Assembly: GCF_021391495.1 (NCBI RefSeq)
Contig: NZ_CP090063.1
Coordinates: 6,510,001-6,574,000, forward strand
Length of the DNA: 64,000 nt
Source of the DNA: Amycolatopsis acidiphila
Lineage (GTDB): Bacteria; Actinomycetota; Actinomycetes; Mycobacteriales; Pseudonocardiaceae
Direction: 5' to 3'
Shown: positions 25,202 through 34,089 of the stretch, one piece after another
Numbering within the stretch: position 1 is the stretch's first letter
How the letters are laid out: the number at the start of each line of letters is the position of its first letter
The notes under the pieces: generated by a model
What the model was told of the DNA's origin: nothing
The model's input: only the letters and a program-made list of their open reading frames with translations
The model's database searches: none
Program-made: the position numbers and the translations under genes

Positions 25202-25678
25202 GTGGCCATGGCCTCCCTGCCGGTCGCCAACCAGCCGCCCCACCGCTCGGGCGCGCTGCTCGACCACCTCGCCCGGCGGATCCGCCTGCGCTCGGAGTCC
25301 GTGCTGGCGCCGATGGGGCTGCGCCCGCGGCACCTGCTCGCGCTGACCCTGCTGCGCGACCTCGGCGGCAGCAGCCAGCAGGCGCTGGCCCAGACGCTGG
25401 AGATGGACAGCACGAACATCGTCGGCCTGCTCAACGACCTGGAAGGCGACAACCTGGTCGAGCGCCGGCGCTCACCCGAGGACCGCCGCCGGCATGTCGT
25501 GGAGCTCACAGATGTCGGCGCGAAGAGGCTCGCGAAGGCCGAGTTCGCGCTCGCGGCCGTCGAAGACGAGGTACTGGCGGCCCTCGACAACGAGCAACGT
25601 GAACAGCTCTACGCACTGCTGCACCAGGCGAGCAACTGCCCGCCACCGACGTGCTCCGAAATCGTCGAGTCCTGCTGA
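25202..25678 (+). CDS. MarR-family regulator, divergent from azoreductase
   Basis: A 158-residue protein (156 from a second ATG at 25208). The winged helix shows SSQQALAQTLEMDSTNIVGL followed by LNDLEGDNLVERRRSPEDRR and the wing RHVVELTDVGAKRL. The C-terminus has a cysteine pair-like end, SNCPPPTCSEIVESC, with three cysteines in the last 14 residues. Thiol-based sensing of quinones or oxidants, as in some MarR relatives, is possible but unproven. It probably represses the azoreductase gene through the inverted repeat between them. Confidence 0.88.
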   Translation: MAMASLPVANQPPHRSGALLDHLARRIRLRSESVLAPMGLRPRHLLALTLLRDLGGSSQQALAQTLEMDSTNIVGLLNDLEGDNLVERRRSPEDRRRHVVELTDVGAKRLAKAEFALAAVEDEVLAALDNEQREQLYALLHQASNCPPPTCSEIVESC

Positions 25679-25682
25679 GCCG

Positions 25683-25931
25683 CTAACTCCAGAGCCGCAG
25701 TTCGTGCCCCTGCCACAGCAGCGCCTGGTGCAGCGCCTGGACCAGCCGCTCGTCGTCCTCGTCGGAAGGGTCGTCCCCGAAGGGCACCCAGCGCTCGCAC
25801 ACCTGCTCGCCGTCCTCGGAGCCGGTGAGTAGAATTCCGGGGTAGGAAAAGGAAACGGGCGTGCCGCCGGCGTCGACGGTGACGTGCCTCAGCTGCACCT
25901 CCACGTGTACCGCCCGTTCGGACATGTGCAC
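25683..25931 (-). CDS. Small hypothetical protein
   Basis: An 82-residue acidic protein (80 from an ATG at 25925). It has alternating strands early ([20 protein letters not shown]) and an acidic middle ([20 protein letters not shown]) before a helix and [12 protein letters not shown] do not recognise a family. It ends four bases from the convergent MarR gene and has no partner on its own strand. Confidence 0.6.
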   Translation of the reverse strand: MHMSERAVHVEVQLRHVTVDAGGTPVSFSYPGILLTGSEDGEQVCERWVPFGDDPSDEDDERLVQALHQALLWQGHELRLWS

Positions 25932-26090
25932 CTACCGAGTGTCGCGCGGGCGTCGATACCCCACAGTCGCGCCACACCGGCTTTTGGTTACTGGACGGTC
26001 GCTTCGTTTTGGGCAACCCTGTCCGGACGGGTCGTCTTGTGCGCAGGCACAATGCAGGCCGGACTTTCGACCAGGGAGTGGATCAGGAAC

Positions 26091-28448
26091 GTGACAGGCA
26101 GCTTGCCGAGTGCCGTGCAGTCGATCGAGCAGAGGATCGCCGAGGAGCTCGGCGTGCGCGAGGGGCAGGTCAAGGCGGCCGTCGATCTCCTCGACGGCGG
26201 CTCGACGGTGCCGTTCATCGCGCGGTACCGGAAGGAAGTGACCGGCACGCTCGACGACGCGCAGCTGCGCACGCTCGAAGAGCGGTTGCGGTACCTGCGG
26301 GAGCTGGACGAGCGGCGGGACGCCGTGCTCGACTCGATCCGGACCCAGGGCAAGCTGACGCCCGAGCTGGAGGAGCAGATCCGGCTCGCCGACACGAAGG
26401 CCCGGCTGGAGGACATCTACCTGCCCTACAAGCCGAAACGACGTACGAAGGCGCAGATCGCCCGCGAGGCGGGCCTCGAGCCGCTGGCCGACGGCCTGCT
26501 GAACGACCCGACCACCGACCCGCACGCCGCGGCCGCGGTGTTCGTCGACGCCGAGAAGGGCGTGGCCGACGCGCAGGCGGCACTCGACGGCGCCCGCGCG
26601 ATCCTGGTGGAGCGCTTCGGCGAGGACGCCGACCTGATCGGCGAGCTGCGCGAGAAGATGTGGGCGCAGGGGCGTCTGGCGTCGAAGGTGCGCGCCGGCA
26701 AGGAGACCGACGGCGCCAAGTTCGCCGACTACTTCGACTTCTCCGAGCCGTTCACGAAGATGCCCTCGCACCGCGTGCTGGCGATGTTCCGCGGCGAGAA
26801 GGAGGAGGTCCTCGACCTCACCATCGAGCCCGAGGAGCCGTCCGACGAGCCGCGGGTCGGCCCGACCGAGTACGAGCGGCGGATCGCGCAGCGCTTCGGC
26901 GTCGCCGACCAGGGCCGTCCCGGCGACAAGTGGCTGCTCGACACCGTCCGCTGGGCGTGGCGCACGAAGATCCTGCTGCACCTGGGGATCGACCTGCGGC
27001 TGCGGCTGCGGCAGTCCGCCGAGGACGACGCGGTGCGCGTGTTCGCGGCGAACCTGCGTGACCTGCTGCTGGCCGCGCCGGCCGGCACGCGCTCGACGAT
27101 GGGTCTCGACCCCGGGTTCCGCACCGGCGTGAAGGTCGCCGTCGTCGACGCGACCGGCAAGGTCGTCGCGACGCACACCATCTACCCGCACCAGCCCGCC
27201 AACAAATGGGACGAGTCGATCGCCGTGCTGGCGAAGCTCGCCGCGCAGCACCAGGTCGAGCTGATCGCGATCGGCAACGGCACGGCCTCGCGCGAGACCG
27301 ACAAGCTGGCACTCGAGCTGATCAAGAAGCACCCCGAGCTCAAGCTCACCAAGGCCGTGGTCTCCGAGGCCGGGGCGTCGGTGTACTCGGCGTCGGCGTT
27401 CGCCTCACAGGAGCTGCCGGGCATGAACGTCTCGCTGCGCGGCGCGGTGTCCATCGCGCGCCGCCTGCAGGACCCGTTGGCTGAGCTGGTCAAGATCGAC
27501 CCGAAGTCGATCGGCGTCGGGCAGTACCAGCACGACATTTCCGAGGTGTCGCTTTCGCGTTCGCTGGACGCCGTGGTCGAGGACTGCGTGAACGCCGTCG
27601 GGGTGGACGTCAACACCGCCTCGGCACCACTGCTGACCAGGGTCTCCGGGATCACCTCGAGCCTGGCCGAGAACATCGTGAGCCACCGCGACTCCAACGG
27701 CCCGTTCCGCTCCCGCGAGGTGCTCAAGCAGGTGCCGCGCCTGGGCCCGAAGGCGTTCGAGCAGTGCGCGGGCTTCCTGCGCATCCGCGAGGGCGACGAC
27801 CCCCTCGACTCCTCCAGCGTGCACCCCGAGTCCTACCCCGTGGTGCAGCGGATCCTCTCGGCCGCGGGCAAGCAACTGCGCGAGCTGATGGGCAACGAGC
27901 GGGCGCTGAAGTCGGTGCGGCCCGAGCAGTTCGTCGACGAGAACGTGGGTCTGCCCACGGTCACCGACATCCTGTCCGAGCTGGAGAAGCCGGGCCGCGA
28001 CCCGCGTCCGGCGTTCAAGACCGCCACATTCGCCGAGGGCGTCGAGAAGCTCGCGGACCTCAAGCCCGGGATGCGGCTGGAGGGCGTGGTGACGAACGTA
28101 GCCGCGTTCGGCGCGTTCATCGACATCGGCGTGCACCAGGACGGGCTCGCGCACGTGTCGGCGTTGTCGAAGAACTTCGTCAAGGACCCGCGCGATGTGG
28201 TCAAACCGGGAGACATCGTGAAGGTCAAGGTGCTCGATGTGGACATTCCGCGGAAGCGGATCTCGCTGACTCTCCGTCTCGACGACGAGGTCGGCGGGAA
28301 GCCCGCGCGGCAGCAGGGCCAGGGTGAGCGGCAGGGCCAGGCGCCGCGCAAGGGCGGCGGGCAGCAGTCCCGCAACCGCCGGGACTCGGGTAACGCCGCC
28401 GCTGGCGCACTGGCCGACGCACTCCGCCGAGCCGGTTACGGACGCTGA
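26091..28448 (+). CDS. tex: Tex-family S1 RNA-binding transcription accessory protein
   Basis: A protein of 785 residues from the GTG at 26091; an in-frame ATG at 26052 would add 13. The N-terminal helical part has [20 protein letters not shown] YqgF/RNase H-like domain starts near residue 337 ([17 protein letters not shown]). Helix-hairpin-helix repeats follow ([38 protein letters not shown]). The S1 domain is near residues 659-730 ([34 protein letters not shown]). A basic glutamine-rich tail (about 735-770) is lineage-specific. Tex acts on RNA and transcription and is related to eukaryotic Spt6. It stands alone here. Confidence 0.95.
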   Translation: MTGSLPSAVQSIEQRIAEELGVREGQVKAAVDLLDGGSTVPFIARYRKEVTGTLDDAQLRTLEERLRYLRELDERRDAVLDSIRTQGKLTPELEEQIRLADTKARLEDIYLPYKPKRRTKAQIAREAGLEPLADGLLNDPTTDPHAAAAVFVDAEKGVADAQAALDGARAILVERFGEDADLIGELREKMWAQGRLASKVRAGKETDGAKFADYFDFSEPFTKMPSHRVLAMFRGEKEEVLDLTIEPEEPSDEPRVGPTEYERRIAQRFGVADQGRPGDKWLLDTVRWAWRTKILLHLGIDLRLRLRQSAEDDAVRVFAANLRDLLLAAPAGTRSTMGLDPGFRTGVKVAVVDATGKVVATHTIYPHQPANKWDESIAVLAKLAAQHQVELIAIGNGTASRETDKLALELIKKHPELKLTKAVVSEAGASVYSASAFASQELPGMNVSLRGAVSIARRLQDPLAELVKIDPKSIGVGQYQHDISEVSLSRSLDAVVEDCVNAVGVDVNTASAPLLTRVSGITSSLAENIVSHRDSNGPFRSREVLKQVPRLGPKAFEQCAGFLRIREGDDPLDSSSVHPESYPVVQRILSAAGKQLRELMGNERALKSVRPEQFVDENVGLPTVTDILSELEKPGRDPRPAFKTATFAEGVEKLADLKPGMRLEGVVTNVAAFGAFIDIGVHQDGLAHVSALSKNFVKDPRDVVKPGDIVKVKVLDVDIPRKRISLTLRLDDEVGGKPARQQGQGERQGQAPRKGGGQQSRNRRDSGNAAAGALADALRRAGYGR

Positions 28449-28561
28449 TTCCCCGGACCGGTGCTCACCCTGCGTCAACGGCCGGCGGGCGTTACACGCC
28501 ATCCGGCGGAACAATTCGCCCCCGGCTGGCGCAAGGGCGGGCACCGGCTCATCATCAGACC

Positions 28562-28984
28562 ATGGGCTGGGCCGATTATCTGGCTGACCGTTCCGCCCGG
28601 CGCTGGTTCTACGGACTCGCCGGGCGCCTCGATCCGGGCTGGTCCGCTCTCGCGGTGGATCCCGGGTTGTGGCGCGCGTACGACCGGCACGCGTCCGCCG
28701 TGGCCGACGCGGTGCGCTGCGAGGATGATCTGGTGGCCCGCCAGGAGCCGGTGAGTGACCTGGTGCTGATCGCCTCCCACGCCCATGACGTGTGGACCGG
28801 GGCGGATGCGCGGGGCTGGACGCCGCCCGCCGACGTCTCCCGCTGGACGCCCGAGGAGTGGACCGGCCTGCGGTTGCTGGCGTGCTTGCGGCTGGCGGCG
28901 GCGGAACCCCGCGGTCCGCGGCTCAGCCCGGCGGCGGCGGAGTTGCGCCGTGAGTCGGTGGCGGCCCGCAAGCGCGTGCGCTGA
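28562..28984 (+). CDS. Hypothetical protein
   Basis: A 140-residue soluble protein rich in Trp, Ala and Arg with mainly helical character. It starts MGWADYLADRSARRWFYGLA and has no signal peptide or membrane segment. Codon use matches its neighbours. No family recognised. It lies 113 bases after tex and upstream of the broken SARP-type gene on the same strand. Confidence 0.6.
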   Translation: MGWADYLADRSARRWFYGLAGRLDPGWSALAVDPGLWRAYDRHASAVADAVRCEDDLVARQEPVSDLVLIASHAHDVWTGADARGWTPPADVSRWTPEEWTGLRLLACLRLAAAEPRGPRLSPAAAELRRESVAARKRVR

Positions 28985-29012
28985 CGCGCGCCGGCCCGTG
29001 CCGCGGGCGCGA

Positions 29013-29039
29013 ATGTCCTAACCGTTCACGGTTGGACAT
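29013..29039. promoter_or_regulatory. Inverted repeat before the SARP-type gene
   Basis: ATGTCCTAACCGT (29013-29025) and ACGGTTGGACAT (29028-29039) pair over 12 bases with a single bulged T, around a two-base centre. It lies 24 bases before the GTG at 29064. It could be an operator or a terminator for the gene at 28562; the very short loop favours a protein-binding site. Confidence 0.5.
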
Positions 29040-29063
29040 ACGAAAGGTGCTAGCGGGGTAACG

Positions 29064-30434
29064 GTGCCGCCCAGACGATCCGATCCGGTGATTCACTTCC
29101 GCGTTCTGGGGCCACTCGAAGTCGCGGTGGCGGGCCGCGCAGTGACACTGGGCGGCCCCAAACCCCGCTTGCTGCTGGCGGCGCTTCTCCTGCAGCCCAA
29201 CGTGGTCGTCTCCACCGACGCACTGGTCGAGGTGCTCTGGCCGGGCTCGGCGCCACGCTCCGCGGCGGCGAACATCCGCACCTACGTCCATTCCCTGCGC
29301 CGCCGGCTCGCCGAAGCCGCCCCGGAGCTCGAAGAAAGAATTCACGGCCGTGCGGGCGGTTATGTCGTCACGGTTTTCCGGAAGAGCTCGATTCCGCACT
29401 GTTCGAACGGCACGTCACCGTTGCCGAAGCCGCATCGGACCCGCACACGGCGCTCGCCGCTCTCGGCCGCGCCGCCGCGGTCTGGCGCGGGGACGTGCTG
29501 GAGGACCTTCCCCACAGCCACAAAGGGAATTTGTGTCGATCCCGGCACGTGGTTCGACGCGGAGCTGCGCACCGGCGTCGCGCTGGTGGAGCTGGCGGCG
29601 GCGTGGGGACTGGACGATCTCACGTGGCGGCTCACCGCCGCCTTCACGCCGTACTTCGATCTGCGCGGACATCACGACGACTGGCAGCACACGCACGAGA
29701 TCGCGCTCGCCGCGGCCCGCCGCGCCGGAAACTTGCACGGCCAGCCGATCGTGTTGCGCAACCTCGGTCAGATCGACCTGTACCGCGACGCCGGGCTCGG
29801 TACCGTCCGCCACGTCGGTGGTCAGAACGACCGCGCGCTCGACCACCGCCATGAGACGCTGGCACTGTTCGCCCGCGCCGGGGATCCGCATGGCGAGGCG
29901 GCCGCGCGGATCGCCGTCGGCACGGTGTGGCTGGCGCAGAACTGTTACGCCACAGCGGATCGCTGGTTCTCCGACGCGTACGAGCTGGCCGCGGGGATCG
30001 GTGACCGGCACCGGGAATCCCATGCGCTGCAACGGCTCGCGCTGCTGCACCAGAGCCGGGGCAACCTCGGCGCGGCCCGCGAGGAGCTCGACCGGGCGAT
30101 CGCGATCTTCGACGAGCTGGGCGACGACCACTGCGTCGGCTACGCCCACCAGAGCCCCGGCAGGCTGTACCTCGTCAGCGGCGACCTCGCGCACGCCCGG
30201 CTACTGCTGGTGAACTCCCTGTCGGTGCATCAGCGCAACGGCGACCACCGCTCCGAGGCGGAGGCGGCCGAGCTGCTCGAGCGGCTCGAGCAGCCGGTGA
30301 AGGCGCGCGAATACCTGCTGCTGTCACTGGGTATCTGGCGGAACCTGCAGGCGGGAGTCCAGGAGGCCGCGCTCACCGAACGCCTGCGGGCGCTGGGCGG
30401 TGCCGTCGATCTGCTGAGCATGCCGGGCGCCTGA
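29064..30434 (+). pseudogene. Disrupted SARP (AfsR/DnrI-type) regulator with TPR tail and no NB-ARC domain
   Basis: The frame from the GTG at 29064 (or 29088) gives an intact N-terminal winged helix (VIHFRVLGPLEVAVAG, LLLAALLLQPNVVVSTDALV, ANIRTYVHSLRRRLAE). At about 29378, in a run of four T, the bacterial transcription-activation sequence moves to another frame, which reads FPEELDSALFERHVTVAEAA and LGRAAAVWRGDVLEDL. Near 29520 the first frame resumes with TPR-like sequence to 30434. The central NB-ARC ATPase expected in large SARPs is missing. The uninterrupted frame of 456 codons is therefore chimeric between about 29378 and 29525. Either it is a pseudogene or the junctions contain sequence errors. 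Confidence 0.75.
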
Positions 30435-30444
30435 CCGCGGGGCA

Positions 30445-30464
30445 TTGACCACAAACTTGGTCAA
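30445..30464. promoter_or_regulatory. Operator-like inverted repeat before the NmrA-like gene
   Basis: TTGACCA (30445-30451) and TGGTCAA (30458-30464) are perfect seven-base arms with a six-base spacer, 39 bases before the start at 30504. No regulator gene lies next to it except the broken SARP-type gene upstream. Confidence 0.5.
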
Positions 30465-30503
30465 GGCCATCCTGTTCCCCACGAGCGAGTCGGGGAGGCA
30501 CCG

Positions 30504-31142
30504 ATGAGCAGTTTCGTGGTGGTCGGCGGCACCGGGCGGACCGGAAGCCGGATCGCCGAACGGCTCACCGCGGCGGGGCACGACGTCGTGGTGTCGAGCC
30601 GGGAGCCGGCGGGCGCGGAGGCGGTGCGGCTGGACCTCGCCGCGCCCGACCCGGCGGTGTTCGCCGGCGCCGACGGGATCGTGATCAGCGTCGAGCCCCC
30701 GAAGGACGCGGCCGACGCGGAGGCGGTGATGCACCACGGGGTCGCCGCCATCGCGGCGGTCGCCGCGCGGGAGGACGTCCCGGTGGTGCTCGTCTCGCAG
30801 ATCTACGTGACCAGGGCGGCGGAGCATCCGGAGATGGCCGCCCGCATCGAGGCGCGGGCGCGGGGCGAGCAGACGCTGCGGGACAGCGGCGCGCAGTACA
30901 CGATCGTCCGGCCGAGCTGGCTGCACGATCTCGCGACGGGCGGGGTCCGCATCGAACAGGGCGACACCGGTGAGGGCCGCATCAGCCGCGACGCGGTGGC
31001 GGCGGCCGCCGTCGCCGCGCTGTTCGACCCGTCCGCCTCGGGCAAGACGTTCGAGCTCTACGACGACCAGGAGTCCCCGGAGCCCGACTGGTCGACGGTG
31101 TTCGCGGCGCTGAGCCCGGACCCGGAGTCGGCGGACCTCTAG
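30504..31142 (+). CDS. NmrA-like NAD(P)-binding Rossmann protein
   Basis: A 212-residue protein of the atypical short-chain dehydrogenase group. SSFVVVGGTGRTGSRIAERL is the GxxGxxG dinucleotide-binding loop. YTIVRPSWLHDLATGG and ISRDAVAAAAVAALFD are the usual second half of NmrA/HSCARG-like proteins. These lack the SDR catalytic tyrosine and act as redox sensors or as NAD(P)H-dependent reductases. RBS-like GGGGAGG lies just upstream. The last four bases overlap the convergent Lrp gene. Confidence 0.88.
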   Translation: MSSFVVVGGTGRTGSRIAERLTAAGHDVVVSSREPAGAEAVRLDLAAPDPAVFAGADGIVISVEPPKDAADAEAVMHHGVAAIAAVAAREDVPVVLVSQIYVTRAAEHPEMAARIEARARGEQTLRDSGAQYTIVRPSWLHDLATGGVRIEQGDTGEGRISRDAVAAAAVAALFDPSASGKTFELYDDQESPEPDWSTVFAALSPDPESADL

Positions 31143-31603
31143 GGAACGTCCGCCAGCGGTTCGAGCACCGGCTTGCGCAGGTGCTGGTAGATGATCGACG
31201 TCCGGAACCCGACGATCTCCCGGCGGCTGGTGAACCGGTCGAGCAGGAACGCGTGCAGGTGGTCGATGTCCTGCGCGGTCACGTGCACGAGGAAGTCGTC
31301 GCTGCCCGCCATGGTGAACACCGACAGCACCTCCGGCAGCCGCGCCACCGACCGTTCGAACGACTGCACCACCGACCGGCTCAACGGCCGGACCTGCACC
31401 GCCACCATCGCCTGCACGCCGCGGTTCAGCGCCGGCAGGTCCACCTCCGCGTGGTAACCGCGGATCACCCCGCGGGCGCGCAACAGCCGGGTGCGCTCGA
31501 GGCAGGTCGAGGGCGCGATCCCCAGCTTGCGCGCGATGTCCCGGTTGGACTGGCGGGCGTCCTCCTGCAGATTCCGGACGATCGCCGAATCAAATTCGTC
31601 CAC
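31139..31603 (-). CDS. Lrp/AsnC-family regulator
   Basis: A 154-residue protein. The N-terminal helix-turn-helix is in IVRNLQEDARQSNRDIARKL and GIAPSTCLERTRLLRARGVI; the C-terminal RAM domain includes VAVQVRPLSRSVVQSFERSV and VTAQDIDHLHAFLLDRF. It lies divergently from a leucine/valine-type dehydrogenase gene, with a perfect palindrome between them. Control of branched-chain or aromatic amino acid oxidation is a reasonable inference. Confidence 0.92.
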   Translation of the reverse strand: MDEFDSAIVRNLQEDARQSNRDIARKLGIAPSTCLERTRLLRARGVIRGYHAEVDLPALNRGVQAMVAVQVRPLSRSVVQSFERSVARLPEVLSVFTMAGSDDFLVHVTAQDIDHLHAFLLDRFTSRREIVGFRTSIIYQHLRKPVLEPLADVP

Positions 31604-31624
31604 GTTCGTGCCGACTCCATCCTC

Positions 31625-31643
31625 GCCGAACGATGTTCGGCGC
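31625..31643. promoter_or_regulatory. Palindromic site between Lrp and dehydrogenase genes
   Basis: CGCCGAACGATGTTCGGCG has perfect eight-base arms around GAT. It lies 21 bases from the Lrp start codon in the divergent gap, and is the likely binding site of this regulator. Confidence 0.65.
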
Positions 31644-31732
31644 CAGGCCCCTCCTCGGTGATCGTCATCCTAGCTTCGAGGCATGGAGCATGAAGATGTG
31701 ACGATCCGGCGCGGGCGCCGGTCGGGCTGACG

Positions 31733-32677
31733 ATGATGATCGCCGTGCACTCGCGGGTGCTCGGCCCGGCGGTCGGCGGCGTCCGGCTGCGCCGCTACGC
31801 CGGCTGGCGCGACGGCCTGGAGGACGCGCTACGGCTGGCGGAGGCGATGACGTACAAGTGCGCCGCGGCCGGACTGTCGTTCGGCGGCGGGAAGACCGTG
31901 ATCGCGCTCGACGAGGACGTCCCGCTGACCCCGACGCTCCGGCAGGCGGCGCTGGAGGACCTCGGCGAGTTCATCGAGTCCTTCGGCGGCTCGTACCTCG
32001 CGGGCCCGGACGTGGGGACCGGGCCGGCGGACATGGTGGTGCTGCGCCGGAAGACGGCCCACGCGTTCTGCGTGCCGGAGGAGCACGGCGGCACCGGGTC
32101 CTCGAGCATCCCCACCGCGGCCGGGGTGCTCGCGGCGCTGCGAGCCGGGGTGCGGCACGTGTTCGGCGCCGACTCCGTCGACGGTCTCACCGTCGTGGTC
32201 AGCGGGATGGGGTCGGTGGGTTCCCTTGTCGCGGCGGGACTTCCAGGAGCACGGATCATCGTGTCCGATGTGGACGAGACCAAACGCGACGATCGCTTCG
32301 AGTGGGTCGGCCCCGGCGAAGCGCTGCGCACGCCCGCGGACATCTTCGTACCGGCGGCTGTCGGCGGGGTGCTCGGCCCCGACACCGCCGGGGAGGTCGA
32401 AGCGCGACTGGTGGTCGGCCCCGCGAACAACCAGCTGACCACCGACTCGGTCGCGGATCTGCTGGCGGCGAAGGGAATCACGTGGATCCCCGACTTCGTC
32501 GCGAGCGCCGGCGGCGTCATCTACACACTCTGCCGCGAGATCGAAAAGCTCAGCCATGACGAGGCGATGACGCGCGTGGAGACGATCGGCGCCACCGTCG
32601 ACACCATCCTCACCGCGAACACCACCCCGCTCGCCGCAGCCATGGACCTGGCGACCGCTCGACTCAAAACCACCTGA
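31733..32677 (+). CDS. Glu/Leu/Phe/Val-type amino acid dehydrogenase, N-terminus probably frameshifted
   Basis: A 314-residue product from the ATG at 31733 (or 31736). HSRVLGPAVGGVRLRRYA, the catalytic-lysine region AAAGLSFGGGKTVIAL, GSYLAGPDVGTGPADMVVL and the NAD-binding loop VVVSGMGSVGSLVAAGL are family motifs. PDFVASAGGVIYTLC near the end is also typical. The enzyme deaminates a branched-chain or aromatic amino acid with NAD. The family normally has about 15-20 more residues before this point. Another frame from the ATG at 31683 reads MEHEDVTIRRGRRSG and then stops; adding one C near 31727 would join it to this frame. So the gene has either a true one-base deletion or a sequence error. 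Confidence 0.85.
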   Translation: MMIAVHSRVLGPAVGGVRLRRYAGWRDGLEDALRLAEAMTYKCAAAGLSFGGGKTVIALDEDVPLTPTLRQAALEDLGEFIESFGGSYLAGPDVGTGPADMVVLRRKTAHAFCVPEEHGGTGSSSIPTAAGVLAALRAGVRHVFGADSVDGLTVVVSGMGSVGSLVAAGLPGARIIVSDVDETKRDDRFEWVGPGEALRTPADIFVPAAVGGVLGPDTAGEVEARLVVGPANNQLTTDSVADLLAAKGITWIPDFVASAGGVIYTLCREIEKLSHDEAMTRVETIGATVDTILTANTTPLAAAMDLATARLKTT

Positions 32678-32680
32678 CGG

Positions 32681-32720
32681 CTGGTCCGCGCCGATGCCCG
32701 GCGGCACCGGCGCGGACCAG
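32681..32720. terminator. Bidirectional terminator-like hairpin
   Basis: CTGGTCCGCGCC (32681-32692) pairs perfectly with GGCGCGGACCAG (32709-32720) around a 16-base GC-rich loop that can itself fold (TGCC with GGCA). It lies between the convergent dehydrogenase and flotillin genes. There is no T tract. Confidence 0.75.
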
Positions 32721-32724
32721 CTCC

Positions 32725-33837
32725 CTACTCGCCCTCGGTCAGCTGCTGGTTCGCGGGCCGGTCGCTGAGACCCTTCTTCACCGAGTCGAGGATGGCGAGA
32801 CCCTGGCCGACCAGGCCGGACGCCAGCTCGCCCAGCCCGTCGGCGCCGTTGAGGATGTTGACGTTCGCCCCGGACAGGCCGCGCGCCGCCTCCTTGACGA
32901 TCTGCGGCAGCTGGTCGATGACCATCCGGTCGAGCGCGACCCGGTTGTTCGACGCGGCGGCTTCGGCCTGGACACGGATCTTCTCCGCCTCCGCCTGCGC
33001 CAGGATCCGCACCCGCTCCGCCTCCGCGTCGGCGGGCTTGACGACCTCGGCCACGAGCTGCTGCTGGCGCAGCTCGGCCTCGCGCTGGGCCAGTTCCGTC
33101 TGCATCGCGATCACCTCACGCTGGGCCTGCGCCTGCGCGAGCGGCCCGGCCTGCGACGCCTCGGCCTGCGCCCGGTCGACCTCCGCCTTGTACTGCGCCT
33201 GCACGACCGCGGTCTGGCGCGCGTACTCGGCCTGCCGCCGCTGCGACTCCTGCTCCGCCTCGGCCGCGGCCTGGTTGGCCTGCGCCTGCGCGATCTGCGC
33301 CTGCCGCTGGATGGCCGCGTTGTGCGGGGCCGCCATCGCGGCGATGTAGCCGAGCTTCATGTCGTCGATCGACTGGATCTGCAGCGAGTCCACGGTCAGC
33401 CCGATCTTCCCCATCTCGGCCTTCGACCCATCGAGCACCTCGGTGGCGAGCTTCTGCCGCTCGGTCACGATCTCCTCGACCGTCATCGACCCGATGATCG
33501 AGCGCAGGTGCCCGGCGAAGATCCGTCCGGTCAGCACCGACATCTGGTCCTGATCGGACAGAAAGCGCTGTCCGGCGTTGACGATGCTCTCCTCGTCGTT
33601 GCCGACCTTGAACGCGATCACCGCGCGCACGTTGAGCGCGATGCCCTGTTTCGTCACGCACGCCTCGGCCACCTCGGCCTCACACATGGCGAGCGTGAGG
33701 AACCGGACCTTTCGAAAGAACGGCATGGCGAAGCTTCCGTGCCCGGTCACGACCCGGAACGGACTGTCCCCCATGCTCCCCTTGCCGCCCGAGATCAGCA
33801 TCGCCTGATCGGGCGCCGGAACGTGATAGCCGAACAT
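32725..33837 (-). CDS. Flotillin-like SPFH-domain protein
   Basis: A 370-residue protein. The SPFH/band 7 domain fills about residues 1-170 (QAMLISGGKGSMGDSPFRVV, GIALNVRAVIAFKVG, VLTGRIFAGHLRSIIGSMTV). A long Ala/Gln/Glu-rich coiled coil with repeated QAQA and AEAE stretches covers about 175-310. The C-terminal oligomerisation part has VNILNGADGLGELASGL. Flotillins scaffold membrane microdomains. Unlike many, it lacks a clear N-terminal membrane helix, so attachment may be peripheral. An NfeD-like gene lies 15 bases upstream, the usual partner. Confidence 0.92.
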   Translation of the reverse strand: MFGYHVPAPDQAMLISGGKGSMGDSPFRVVTGHGSFAMPFFRKVRFLTLAMCEAEVAEACVTKQGIALNVRAVIAFKVGNDEESIVNAGQRFLSDQDQMSVLTGRIFAGHLRSIIGSMTVEEIVTERQKLATEVLDGSKAEMGKIGLTVDSLQIQSIDDMKLGYIAAMAAPHNAAIQRQAQIAQAQANQAAAEAEQESQRRQAEYARQTAVVQAQYKAEVDRAQAEASQAGPLAQAQAQREVIAMQTELAQREAELRQQQLVAEVVKPADAEAERVRILAQAEAEKIRVQAEAAASNNRVALDRMVIDQLPQIVKEAARGLSGANVNILNGADGLGELASGLVGQGLAILDSVKKGLSDRPANQQLTEGE

Positions 33838-33852
33838 TTCGCAGTCTCCTCG

Positions 33853-34080
33853 TCATCGAGCGCCGGGAAGGTCCGACCAGGGCACGACGCCGACGGTCCG
33901 CGCCCCGCGCGATTCGACGACGAGGACGCATGTGCCCAGCGGGAGCGGTTCCTCGGACCAGGCCAAGTAGATCTCCGTGCCACCGCGAATCCGTAACCGC
34001 ACCTCGCCGGGGCCGTCGGGGCCCCGGGTCGCGTGGACGAGTTCGCCGACCCGGCCCACGGCGGAGGAATCGCCGTTCAC
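33853..34080 (-). CDS. Short NfeD-like (OB-fold) protein
   Basis: A 75-residue protein that looks like only the soluble OB-fold domain of NfeD: VGRVGELVHATRGPDGPGEV, then TEIYLAWSEEPLPLGTCVLV and a final strand GARTVGVVPWSDL. The membrane segments of full NfeD proteins are absent. Its place next to a flotillin gene supports the call, since NfeD OB domains pair with SPFH proteins. It starts nine bases after the M20 peptidase stop. Confidence 0.7.
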   Translation of the reverse strand: MNGDSSAVGRVGELVHATRGPDGPGEVRLRIRGGTEIYLAWSEEPLPLGTCVLVVESRGARTVGVVPWSDLPGAR

Positions 34081-34089
34081 AGTGCGAAT

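Noticed and set aside
26037-26052. TTGTGC-GCAG-GCACAA inverted repeat before tex
   Set aside because: Six-base arms in GC-rich sequence are expected by chance, and it overlaps a possible start codon region with no regulator nearby.
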